Shown: piece by piece, positions 16,958 through 24,966 of the stretch | Numbering within the stretch: the stretch's first letter is position 1 | How the letters are laid out: the number at the start of each line of letters is the position of its first letter | Assembly (NCBI GenBank): GCA_964370035.1 | Contig: CAYJGT010000003.1 | Span: forward strand, 1 to 47,408 | Length of the DNA stretch: 47,408 nucleotides | Source of the DNA: CAYJHC01 sp964370035 | Lineage (GTDB): Bacteria; Bacillota; Clostridia; Peptostreptococcales; Anaerovoracaceae | Reading direction: 5' to 3' | Translations under genes and position numbers: made by a program | Notes under the pieces: generated by a model | Seen by the model: only the letters and a program-made list of their open reading frames with translations | Database searches by the model: none | What the model was told of the DNA's origin: nothing

Positions 16958-17749
16958 TTAATTAAAAAGCGTTCCCTTTTCAACTCCCTCTAAGGCTTTT
17001 ATAATTATATCTTCTTTTTTGCCATTTAATAGCACTGCCTTAATCCCATATTCATTTACGATTTTGGCTGCCGATATTTTAGTGACTATTCCACCTGTCC
17101 CAAAGTCACTTTTGCCAGAGGTATCGATTTTTTCCTCCAAACTATCTAACTCCTCAACGCACTCGATAAGTCTAGCATCATTATTTTCCTTTGGATTCTT
17201 ATCATATACTCCATCTATGTCACTAAGCATCACTAACACATCTGCATTCCAGATATTAGCAGTTCGAGCACCGAGTGTATCATTGTCACCTATTTTTATC
17301 TCTTCTGTACTCACGCTGTCGTTTTCATTCACTATAGGAACAACGCCTTCATCTATTAATGTAAAGAGTGCATTACGGATATTTAAGTTCCTATGGTCTT
17401 TAGCAAAATCTTCCCAAGTTAAAAGCATTTGCCCCACATGAACATCAAATTTATTAAAAATTTCTTTATAACTTATCATAAGTTCTACTTGGCCTATTGC
17501 ACACAGGGCCTGTTTATAATTCATGTCATTTCGTCTAGCCCATTTATTTAGAGCCCCAACCCCACAAACTCCTGCACCTGACGATACTATTGTTACATGC
17601 TTTCCCATTTTTCTAAGCTTAACAATTTGAGAGACTATGTTTTCCATAGCCTCTCTATTTATTGTGCCATTCTCTGTAGACAGTACATTACTACCAACTT
17701 TAATAACAATTTTTTTACTTTTCTCCAGTACTTCTTTTACAGTTTCCAT
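16958..17749 (-). CDS. proB: glutamate 5-kinase, short form without PUA domain
   Basis: ProB phosphorylates glutamate to glutamyl-5-phosphate, the first committed step of proline synthesis. The 263-residue product is an amino-acid kinase domain only. Motifs include VIKVGSNVLS near the N-terminus, VSSGAGVCGVGAL, VNENDSVSTEEIKIGDNDTL and LSDIDGVYDKNP, and it ends at GTLF. Many bacterial ProB proteins carry a further PUA domain of about 100 residues; here it is absent and the stop follows the kinase fold directly. The ribosome site AAGGGAT lies just before the ATG. Confidence 0.95.
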   Translation of the reverse strand: METVKEVLEKSKKIVIKVGSNVLSTENGTINREAMENIVSQIVKLRKMGKHVTIVSSGAGVCGVGALNKWARRNDMNYKQALCAIGQVELMISYKEIFNKFDVHVGQMLLTWEDFAKDHRNLNIRNALFTLIDEGVVPIVNENDSVSTEEIKIGDNDTLGARTANIWNADVLVMLSDIDGVYDKNPKENNDARLIECVEELDSLEEKIDTSGKSDFGTGGIVTKISAAKIVNEYGIKAVLLNGKKEDIIIKALEGVEKGTLFN

Positions 17750-17789
17750 ACTTATCCCTTTTCATCTTTTTTTCTTCAAGTTTACCATA

Positions 17790-17818
17790 ATTATACCATA
17801 ATATTAGTTTTTAGTGAA
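17790..17818 (-). promoter_or_regulatory. proBC promoter
   Basis: On the minus strand TTCACT (17818-17813), a 17-base spacer and a perfect TATAAT (17795-17790) lie about 40 bases before the proB start. This 99-base region is shared with the divergent yprB gene. No T-box or other leader is seen. Confidence 0.65.
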
Positions 17819-17848
17819 AAAAAACGATAAAGATGATAGAATAGCTAT

Positions 17849-18772
17849 ATGAAGATTATAGAAGAGTATCACGATATGAAAACATGCCAATCAAAAACAT
17901 ACAACCACTATTTCAAAGATATGAATATGGCCGTAATCGATATTGAAACCACAGGGCTTAGCCCCGCCAATTCAGCTGTTATTTTAGTTGGAATTTTAAT
18001 AAAAAATACTGACCATGTAAAGGTTATACAAATTTTTGCTGAAACTCTTTCCGACGAGAAAGCAGTTTTAGCTCAAACAGCACAAACACTAGAGGGTGTT
18101 GACGGAATAATTTCTTTCAACGGACATAGTTTTGATATTCCATTCTTGGAGAAAAGAGCTTCTTTTCATAATGTTAAGATCCCCTATTTGAAATGTTACC
18201 ACCTGGATTTATACAGAGTGGTTCGTAGATATTCCAACTTAAAAGACGCTTTACCTAACTTAAAGCAAAAAACTTTAGAAACTTATATGGGATATTGGAT
18301 TTATCGAGAAGATGAAATCCATGGTGGAGAAAGTGTCGAGCTATATTTTAATTATCTTGAAAACCCAAAACAAGAATATTTAGAGAAAATACTTCTTCAT
18401 AACAAGGAGGATGTGCTTAACCTTTATAGGCTAATTAATATTGTAGAGCAAACCGACTTTCATTTAGCCCTAAACGAACTAAATCTTCCTATTAAAACTC
18501 AACAGGGAGTCTATATTATTGATAAAACAACTGTAGGTAATAATTCCATGTCAATTCATGGATTACAGCCTTTCACCCTAGACCCACCAATAGTTGCAAT
18601 ATGCTTTGAAGAAGGAGCCTCTTCAATTTCATTTTCTTTTACTCAAAATGGTAGGTTTGAAATCACTATTAAGAATGTTAGCCATAAAGGAGAAAAGTTA
18701 GAAAATCTTTCCTCCGAGATTTTGAACTCTCTCTGCGAAAATCTTTTAAGGCATACATTAGGAACCATATAG
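17849..18772 (+). CDS. yprB: YprB-type ribonuclease H-like 3'-5' exonuclease domain protein
   Basis: The 307-residue protein has a DEDD exonuclease fold over about residues 25-200. The first acidic motif is AVIDIETTGLSP, the second FNGHSFDIPFLEKR, and the last HNKEDVLNLYRL. Between them lies DLYRVVRRYSNLKDALPNLKQKTLE, typical of the YprB/RNase_H_2 family. The C-terminal third is unassigned. The B. subtilis homologue has no firmly established role that I know of. An alternative ATG at residue 10 (MKTCQSK) is possible, and neither start has a strong ribosome site. It is divergent from proB and followed by proA after 117 bases, so linkage to proline synthesis is positional only. Confidence 0.8.
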   Translation: MKIIEEYHDMKTCQSKTYNHYFKDMNMAVIDIETTGLSPANSAVILVGILIKNTDHVKVIQIFAETLSDEKAVLAQTAQTLEGVDGIISFNGHSFDIPFLEKRASFHNVKIPYLKCYHLDLYRVVRRYSNLKDALPNLKQKTLETYMGYWIYREDEIHGGESVELYFNYLENPKQEYLEKILLHNKEDVLNLYRLINIVEQTDFHLALNELNLPIKTQQGVYIIDKTTVGNNSMSIHGLQPFTLDPPIVAICFEEGASSISFSFTQNGRFEITIKNVSHKGEKLENLSSEILNSLCENLLRHTLGTI

Positions 18773-18889
18773 ATTTACATGCCTTTCCTGTTATATAGGT
18801 ATTCCCTTTTTACCAAAAACCTATTGGTCAAAAACAGAAAGTTATATTAATTAAGTTATATATTTAAGAAGAAAGAGTAGGTACTCACA

Positions 18890-20131
18890 ATGAAAGAAAT
18901 AGCTTCCCTTGCAAAAAATGACAGCTATATAATGGGCTCATTGCCAATCCAAGTTAGAAACCAAGCTTTGTTGCGTTTAGCTGATGAATTAGAAATAAAC
19001 AAAGAAGAAATTTTTAAGGCCAACATACTAGACTTAGAAAAAGCTAAAGAGAACAATTTATCTGGGCCATTATTAAGCAGGCTAAAGTTTGATGAAAAGA
19101 AGCTTGTTGACTGTATCCAAGGAATCCGAGACCTAGTCAATTTAGATGATCCAATTTTCAACATAACTTTAGACCAAGAAATAAAAGAAGGTCTAAGATT
19201 AGTTAGGGAAAGTTGTCCAATTGGAGTTATTGGCATTATCTTTGAATCTAGGCCAGATGCATTAGTTCAAATTTCTTCATTATGCATTAAAAGTGGCAAC
19301 TGCTTAATCCTCAAAGGAGGAAGTGAGGCAGCAGAAACCAATAGGGCTCTTTTCCATATTGTTAAAAAATCTGGAATTAATAGTGGTTTACCTGAAAATT
19401 TTTCTTACCTTGTAGAAAACAGAGAAGATATTAGCCACCTTCTGCAGTGTCACGAATTCATAGATTTAATCATTCCAAGAGGATCAAACGAATTCGTCAA
19501 GTATATAATGGATAATTCTAAAATCCCTGTGCTGGGCCATGCTGATGGAATTTGCCATATCTATGTTGACGAAACAGCAAATCCGGAAAAAGCAATCCCT
19601 CTAATCATTAACTCTAAAACACAGTATCCTTCTGCATGCAACACTGCGGAAACTTTACTTGTTAACAAAAAAATAGCCCAAGTCATATTACCCCTGTTAG
19701 CAGAAAAATCTGGTTCTTCTATTACTTATATTGTCTCCCCTGAAGAAGGAAATCTTTTAGGAGCAGATAATCCAAATGTCAAGATAAGTGATGAAATTAA
19801 CTTTTCTACAGAATACTCAGACACTATTATTAACGTCAAACTTGTAAACAGTTTAGAGGAAGCAATTTCCCACATCAATTATTTCGGTTCACATCATACT
19901 GACAGCATTATCTCCGAAAACCTTGATTCAGTTAAAAAATTTATGACTTTAGTAGATTCTGCCGGGGTTTACCACAATGCTTCTACTCGATTCGCTGACG
20001 GATTTCGTTATGGCTTTGGGGCAGAAGTAGGAATTAGCACAGGAAAAATCCACGCACGAGGCCCCGTTGGCCTTTTTGGGCTTGTTACATATAAGTACAA
20101 GCTATTTGGCCAGGGTCATATTGTTAATTAA
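18890..20131 (+). CDS. proA: glutamate-5-semialdehyde dehydrogenase (gamma-glutamyl phosphate reductase)
   Basis: ProA reduces glutamyl-5-phosphate to glutamate semialdehyde with NADPH, directly after ProB. The 413-residue protein is full length for the family. Visible motifs are CPIGVIGIIFESRPDAL, LKGGSEAAETNRAL, LIIPRGSNEFVKYI, GHADGICHIYVDE, the catalytic Cys in YPSACNTAETLLV, and the C-terminal FRYGFGAEVGISTGKIHARGP. It stands on the strand opposite proB and proC, so the pathway is split between two divergent transcription units. No T-box or proline-responsive leader was recognised upstream. Confidence 0.97.
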   Translation: MKEIASLAKNDSYIMGSLPIQVRNQALLRLADELEINKEEIFKANILDLEKAKENNLSGPLLSRLKFDEKKLVDCIQGIRDLVNLDDPIFNITLDQEIKEGLRLVRESCPIGVIGIIFESRPDALVQISSLCIKSGNCLILKGGSEAAETNRALFHIVKKSGINSGLPENFSYLVENREDISHLLQCHEFIDLIIPRGSNEFVKYIMDNSKIPVLGHADGICHIYVDETANPEKAIPLIINSKTQYPSACNTAETLLVNKKIAQVILPLLAEKSGSSITYIVSPEEGNLLGADNPNVKISDEINFSTEYSDTIINVKLVNSLEEAISHINYFGSHHTDSIISENLDSVKKFMTLVDSAGVYHNASTRFADGFRYGFGAEVGISTGKIHARGPVGLFGLVTYKYKLFGQGHIVN

Positions 20132-20205
20132 AAGCCAACTACCTTTACCTTTAAATTAAAGATAGGCTATAGCTATTACATATAAGTTCTTTCTTTCATC
20201 ACAAA

Positions 20206-20238
20206 AATAGAGAGGTGGTAAGATCCCACCTCTCTATT
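20206..20238. terminator. bidirectional terminator between proA and the EAL-domain gene
   Basis: A 13-bp perfect stem, AATAGAGAGGTGG (20206-20218) with CCACCTCTCTATT (20226-20238), and a 7-base loop. The T-run is better on the minus strand, fitting the convergent EAL-domain gene, but the hairpin would also stop proA transcripts. Confidence 0.85.
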
Positions 20239-20268
20239 CTTAATCTATTATCTTTCTGCTAAACATCT

Positions 20269-22497
20269 CTATTTTTGAGAATTTATAAACTTATTCTCAA
20301 ACTCCTTGATTGGCATCGGCCTATCATAATAGTAGCCCTGCGCCGTTTTGCAACCTACATCGGTCAGAAAATCTATTTGTTTTTTGTCTTCAATTCCTTC
20401 TGCAACTGTAGACATTCCCAAACTGTGTGCTAAGTTTACTACTCCCTCGATTAAAACCTCTCCTCTTTCATCTACTTCATTACCTATGAAGAAGCTTCTA
20501 TCTAGTTTAAGTGTATCTGCTTTTAAATTCTTAAGAAGACCTAAAGATGAATATCCCGCTCCAAAATCATCTATCGAAACTGTAATCCCTGCCTTTCCTA
20601 GGCCCGATAAAACTTTAGTGAATTCTATTTCGTTGCCTAATACTGTAGTTTCTGTAAGTTCTATTTCTATCAAGCCATGCGGAACCTTATATTTGTCTAC
20701 AATTTCAATAATATCATCTACAAAATTTGGGTTTCCAATATGCACTCTCGAGAAGTTAACCGAAACCGGAATCACTTCCTTTCCAGTATTTATCCAATTT
20801 CGAATGTGCTTGCATACTATAGTAAGAATATGCTTATCTATTTCTACAATGAATCCATTTTTTTCAAAAAGAGGAATAAAGTCATTTGGATAAATCATGT
20901 TCCCATCTTCTTCTATCCACCTTACTAAGGCCTCTGCTCCTATTAACTTTTCATCTTCTAACCTAAACTTGGGTTGAAGGAAAGCAACAAATTCTTCATT
21001 ATTTAAAGCTTTCTCCATCTTATTAGTTATTTCCGCAAGTTGTAAAGCCTCTTGCTTTAGCTTATCATCGTAGTTCCATATCTTGTTCGATTTAACTTTC
21101 TTGGCCATACTATGTGCCATACCAACTTTGTTAACAATATCATCTACGTCTGTTTCCCCTTTTTCTAAAAAGTACCGCCCATATCTATATGTCATGCGAT
21201 GCTTTTCTAAAACAGGGATAGAGTGTACAAACATTTCTTCAAAATGATCTTTTGTTTCATCCAACTGCTCTAGGAATCCGTTTCCAGCAAACATAATTAT
21301 TCCATCAGCTCCCATCCGGCCTATAATAAAGGTTGGTTCCGTAACTGTATCACTAGTAGTTTTATAAGCCCGAAGAACTTTATTTCCCACCTCATATCCA
21401 AACATTTCATTTATAGCTTTAAAATTTTCAATGTCCAATTTCACCATGGCATAGTTATTATTTGGACCTTTCTTAAGGGCTTCTTTTACTAATATTTTAA
21501 ATCCCATGATATTCGGCAGCCCCGTAAGGCTGTCGTAATATGCAACTTTCTCCACTTTTTTAAGTTGCTTATCTTTTGCAATTAAGAAATATACTATTAT
21601 TGATACAACGATTATTAGCGACAATATGCTACTCACCATTATTAGCATAGAAATTGTCCTAACTTCAGGTAATATCGCATCTTCCTCAGCTACCAAAACT
21701 AAAGAAAGTTCACTATTTGCTAACGGCCTATAATTTGCAATATACACAGTATCATCAAGCGTAAATTTGCACTCTCCCTCATTATTATCCTGCAAATCTT
21801 GTATTATTTTTCCCTTCGTGTCTCCTTCTTCAAATTCACTCATATTCAGGTCTTTTAAAGATACATATTCTTGCTTTGTGGAAATCAACGCCTCGCCATT
21901 ATCCTCAACAACTAAGGCATAACTATTCTCCTGCCCTCCCATTGCTTCGTCTAGTTGACTTATTATCTTTCCTAAGGAATACTCCCCCACTAGCACAGCT
22001 TCTATTTCTCCATCTTTCGCATAAATTGGTGTGGCCAAGTCCATTATCCTCATTCCCAAGCCAGAGCTTTCGTATGCTTTTGATCTAGAATCCTGTCCTT
22101 TCACCGCTTCTATAAAATAATCTTTTTCAGAGAAATCTTTTTTTACAGACTCAGATGATTCACCCTCTCCATTTAAATCAACAATATAAACCTCTTGGAG
22201 TTCAAAGTTTGCCATTTGTTTTTTGATATAAGGTATTACGTCTTCTTCATTATTTATTAAAGTTAAAGACTCAGCCAATCCAACTAATCCGTTTTCCACA
22301 CTAACAAAATGCTTATCAACTATTCTTTGCTGCTGAATAGATCTTTCATTTAGATCACTTTCCGCAGCATAATTTATTCTGTTTCCAACTACGGAGTTGA
22401 AGGAATAAACAAACACAATAAACCCTGCAATTACAAGACTTGCAATTAATATAGACCTATTTCTTTCATGAGTGCTTTTATTGCTAATTCCCATCAT
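20269..22497 (-). CDS. membrane cyclic-di-GMP phosphodiesterase: dCache sensor, degenerate GGDEF, active-looking EAL domain
   Basis: The 742-residue protein begins with a membrane segment (about 16-37), then an extracytoplasmic Cache-type sensor (about 45-275, with FSEKDYFIEAVKG and LATPIYAKDGEIEAVLVGEYSL), a second membrane segment near 282-305, a GGDEF domain and an EAL domain. The GGDEF signature reads GRMGADGI, so cyclase activity is unlikely; the domain may bind GTP as a regulator. The EAL domain keeps GAEALVRW, VNFSR, ELTETT, DDFGAGYSSL, KLDRSF, AEGIE and TAQGYYY, the set expected for metal binding and hydrolysis. It should degrade c-di-GMP in response to an external ligand, affecting motility or surface attachment. 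It is transcribed alone. Ligand unknown. Confidence 0.92.
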   Translation of the reverse strand: MMGISNKSTHERNRSILIASLVIAGFIVFVYSFNSVVGNRINYAAESDLNERSIQQQRIVDKHFVSVENGLVGLAESLTLINNEEDVIPYIKKQMANFELQEVYIVDLNGEGESSESVKKDFSEKDYFIEAVKGQDSRSKAYESSGLGMRIMDLATPIYAKDGEIEAVLVGEYSLGKIISQLDEAMGGQENSYALVVEDNGEALISTKQEYVSLKDLNMSEFEEGDTKGKIIQDLQDNNEGECKFTLDDTVYIANYRPLANSELSLVLVAEEDAILPEVRTISMLIMVSSILSLIIVVSIIVYFLIAKDKQLKKVEKVAYYDSLTGLPNIMGFKILVKEALKKGPNNNYAMVKLDIENFKAINEMFGYEVGNKVLRAYKTTSDTVTEPTFIIGRMGADGIIMFAGNGFLEQLDETKDHFEEMFVHSIPVLEKHRMTYRYGRYFLEKGETDVDDIVNKVGMAHSMAKKVKSNKIWNYDDKLKQEALQLAEITNKMEKALNNEEFVAFLQPKFRLEDEKLIGAEALVRWIEEDGNMIYPNDFIPLFEKNGFIVEIDKHILTIVCKHIRNWINTGKEVIPVSVNFSRVHIGNPNFVDDIIEIVDKYKVPHGLIEIELTETTVLGNEIEFTKVLSGLGKAGITVSIDDFGAGYSSLGLLKNLKADTLKLDRSFFIGNEVDERGEVLIEGVVNLAHSLGMSTVAEGIEDKKQIDFLTDVGCKTAQGYYYDRPMPIKEFENKFINSQK

Positions 22498-22720
22498 ACA
22501 CCAAACTTTCTTGCTTTAACTTTATCCCTTTCTCTTTTTTAGCAAGCCGTAAAATTAATGTACATTTCCCCTCATTGATAGTATTTCACCAATTTTAAAA
22601 CTTACTATTCTCAAAGTAATTATACTATACTTTTGTTAATTTTTTGTGAAAATTATAAGTGTTTTTCCTATTTATTCTAGTGTTTTTTATTTTTTGCATC
22701 CCTATATTTTTTCGATTAAC
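22498..22720. other. intergenic region upstream of the EAL-domain gene
   Basis: AT-rich with no recognisable gene. I see no c-di-GMP riboswitch core here. The rpoZ terminator follows at 22721-22756. Confidence 0.5.
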
Positions 22721-22756
22721 AAAAAAGTAAACACTATATTTAAATAGCATTTACTT
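22721..22756 (-). terminator. Rho-independent terminator of the yicC-gmk-rpoZ block
   Basis: On the minus strand a 13-bp stem (arms 22756-22744 and 22737-22725, two G-U pairs, 6-base loop) is followed by six T. It lies 40 bases after the rpoZ stop. Confidence 0.88.
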
Positions 22757-22796
22757 ATATAGTAGTTATTTTTTGGGTATTTAGGTAACTAAGTTC

Positions 22797-23123
22797 TTAA
22801 TTATTCTCGTCTTCGACTATAGGGATTTCGTTATCTAAATTTTCTCCTGTAGTTAATAGGCTTTCTACATCTTCTTCCATCTCTTTTATGAATTCAGCAG
22901 AATTTCCACTTTCAAAAACTTCTTCTGCATCTTCAATTCCACAAGCTATTTTCCCCTCAGCAATTTCAGAAACCGCAACAGTTACGGCCTTTTCATCACT
23001 CCATCCTTCAATTAACATAGGAGCGCCATCTATTATGTCCCTTGCCCTTTTTGCCGCAAGTATTACCATTGCATACCTACTATCATCACTTTTTTTTATC
23101 TCTTCAACTGACGGATACAACAT
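22797..23123 (-). CDS. rpoZ: DNA-directed RNA polymerase omega subunit
   Basis: Omega stabilises the beta' subunit during RNA polymerase assembly. The 108-residue product starts MLYPSVEEI, the typical Firmicute opening, and contains SRYAMVILAAKRARDI and KAVTVAVSEIAEGKI, the conserved omega core. About 45 residues beyond the core form an acidic tail (ESGNSAEFIKEMEEDVE and on to EDENN), longer than in most homologues. An ideal AAGGAGG ribosome site overlaps the end of gmk, whose stop lies two bases upstream, so translation is probably coupled. This gmk-rpoZ pairing is standard. Confidence 0.93.
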   Translation of the reverse strand: MLYPSVEEIKKSDDSRYAMVILAAKRARDIIDGAPMLIEGWSDEKAVTVAVSEIAEGKIACGIEDAEEVFESGNSAEFIKEMEEDVESLLTTGENLDNEIPIVEDENN

Positions 23124-23125
23124 TC

Positions 23126-23740
23126 TTATTCCTCCTTAAATGTTTCTAACTGTATAAAAGTTTCCTCTGTAATTTTTGCCTTTTCTGCAATTATTATAGC
23201 TTCAATTTGCTTCACGGCAGTCTCTATTTTATCATTAATTATTAGATAGTCATATTCTTGCATTGCCGCATCAATTTCGTTCTTCGCCTCTTTTAGTCTT
23301 CTTTTTATTACCTCTTCAGCCTCTGTACCTCTTCCTGTAATCCTCTTACGCAGCTCGTCCATAGTAGGTGGTATTACAAAAATTCTTAATACTTGATTAT
23401 AATTTTTTTTAACTTGCCGACCGCCTTCAACATCAATTTCTAGGATAACATCTTTGCCTGCTTCAATCAATTCTAGCACTCTGTTCCTAGGTGTTCCATA
23501 ATAGTTTCCAAGGCCATACACATTAGCATATTCCAAAACTCCATTGTTTGAAATTTCCTTTTCAAACTCTTCTTTTGATATGAAGTAATACTCCTTGCCA
23601 TCCTCTTCAGTTTTTCTCGGTTTTCTTGTGGTTAAAGAAACAGATAAAGACAGATTTTCATTACGCTTAATTAGTTTTTTGCAAATCACACCTTTTCCTG
23701 TTCCTGAAGGTCCTGATATTACTATAAGCTTTCCTCTCAT
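23126..23740 (-). CDS. gmk: guanylate kinase
   Basis: Gmk converts GMP and ATP to GDP and ADP, linking the purine pathway at the left of the window to GTP supply. The 204-residue protein has the P-loop VISGPSGTGKGVICK at the N-terminus, the GMP-binding SVSLTTRKPRKTEEDGKEYYF, GNYYGTPRN, the ILEIDVEGG segment with its catalytic acids, and the lid RRLKEAKNEI. It lies 108 bases after yicC and two bases before rpoZ. The small remA gene often found between yicC and gmk in Firmicutes is missing here. Confidence 0.96.
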   Translation of the reverse strand: MRGKLIVISGPSGTGKGVICKKLIKRNENLSLSVSLTTRKPRKTEEDGKEYYFISKEEFEKEISNNGVLEYANVYGLGNYYGTPRNRVLELIEAGKDVILEIDVEGGRQVKKNYNQVLRIFVIPPTMDELRKRITGRGTEAEEVIKRRLKEAKNEIDAAMQEYDYLIINDKIETAVKQIEAIIIAEKAKITEETFIQLETFKEE

Positions 23741-23848
23741 GTCTTTTTGCTCCTTTCTATTTTATTGTTAGACTTTTATTTTACCACTAATAACCAAAGC
23801 TTGCAAGTTCAAAAGCTGTTAATTCTAACAACTTATGGCATTACTAAA

Positions 23849-24733
23849 TTATTGGATATTTTGAATCTGCTCTCTAATTTTTTCAACCTCGCTTTTCATT
23901 TCAATCATAATATTAGTTATTTCAAGATCATTAGCTTTTGACCCTATTGTGTTAGTTTCTCTATTCATTTCTTGAACAAGGAAGTCGATTTTTTTGCCTT
24001 TGCTACTATCTTTATTGTCCAACACATTCTTCACTTGAGCCAAATGGCTTTTAAGTCTAACAATTTCTTCAGTAACATTAGCTTTATCTGCAATTATTGC
24101 CGCTTCTATCGAAATTCTCTCTTCTGCAACTTCTATATCATTTTCTAGAAGAATCTTTATTCTCGCCACAAGCTTTTCTTTATATATATCAATTAAATTA
24201 GGAGCTTTCTTATCAATTTCATCTAAGTAACTCCTGATTAACTCCAGCCTACTTTTTATATCTTCAGCTAAAGCTTCCCCCTCTTTGTTACTCATTTCTA
24301 TAAAATTCTTCAACGCTTCTTCCGTCGCTTTTTTAACCCCTATTTTTATCGCCTCTTCGTCAGCCTCTGCTGAAACTATGGTCATAACCTCTGGCAACCC
24401 CGCAATATACTCCAAAGATATCTCTTGGTTTATTCCCGTGGCCACTTTCAACTCTTCCAATCTATTTATGTATTCTTTTGCAAGGGAGGAGCTTAATTCA
24501 ACTACAGTCTCTGTTTCAACTGTATTTTCAATTTGTACTGAGGCTTCTAGCTTGCCTCTAACAACTTGTTTCTTTATTGCACTCTTTACAACTTCTTCTG
24601 CAAAAGAAAACCTTCTAGGTATTTTTACTACTGTGTCTAAATATCTATTATTCACAGACTTCAACTCAACTGTAACACTTCTTTTATCATCCAAATATTG
24701 CCCTTTGCCATAGCCTGTCATACTTCTTATCAT
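23849..24733 (-). CDS. yicC: YicC/YloC-family endoribonuclease
   Basis: YicC proteins are endoribonucleases with a role in RNA turnover. The 294-residue protein opens with the hallmark MIRSMTGYGKGQ and shows ELKSVNNRYLDTVVKIPRR, GKLEASVQIE, and the C-terminal KIDFLVQEMNRETNTIGSKAND with ITNIMIEMKSEVEKIREQIQN, which is diagnostic. The start is the ATG five bases after GGAGAG; a TTG just before it would sit too close. A 37-base palindrome lies 18 bases upstream of the start codon and may control this gene and the divergent rqcH. Confidence 0.92.
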   Translation of the reverse strand: MIRSMTGYGKGQYLDDKRSVTVELKSVNNRYLDTVVKIPRRFSFAEEVVKSAIKKQVVRGKLEASVQIENTVETETVVELSSSLAKEYINRLEELKVATGINQEISLEYIAGLPEVMTIVSAEADEEAIKIGVKKATEEALKNFIEMSNKEGEALAEDIKSRLELIRSYLDEIDKKAPNLIDIYKEKLVARIKILLENDIEVAEERISIEAAIIADKANVTEEIVRLKSHLAQVKNVLDNKDSSKGKKIDFLVQEMNRETNTIGSKANDLEITNIMIEMKSEVEKIREQIQNIQ

Positions 24734-24751
24734 CAAAGCTCTCCATTCCCT

Positions 24752-24788
24752 CTAAATGTGATATAATATATTATTATATCACATTTAG
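24752..24788. promoter_or_regulatory. 37-base near-perfect palindrome in the yicC-rqcH divergent region
   Basis: Arms CTAAATGTGATATAATA (24752-24768) and its exact complement (24772-24788) flank a 3-base centre. Each arm contains TATAAT, so both strands carry a potential -10 box. It ends 18 bases before the yicC start codon. It could be an operator, a bidirectional promoter core, or an mRNA hairpin. Confidence 0.75.
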
Positions 24789-24813
24789 CTATAAGCATTC
24801 TATAGCTTATAGC
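24788..24813. repeat. second inverted repeat next to the palindrome
   Basis: GCTATAAGC (24788-24796) and GCTTATAGC (24805-24813) are exact complements around ATTCTATA. It directly abuts the 37-base palindrome. No T-run follows, so it is not a typical terminator. Confidence 0.6.
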
Positions 24814-24966
24814 GCTATAATTATTTTATTAATGATCCAGCAGCAGACTTTAAATGTTTCATTGTTTCTTTTCGTAAACAAAAACTGTTAGCTTAAATCT
24901 AATTTCACTCTGCCTGGATTTCAACTCTTAACTTAGCAAGTAAACTCATTTTTTCAAGGAGGATTT

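Noticed and set aside
17750..18889. T-box or other proline-responsive leader before proB or proA
   Set aside because: Both upstream regions are about 100-120 bases and lack the T-box sequence and specifier stem.
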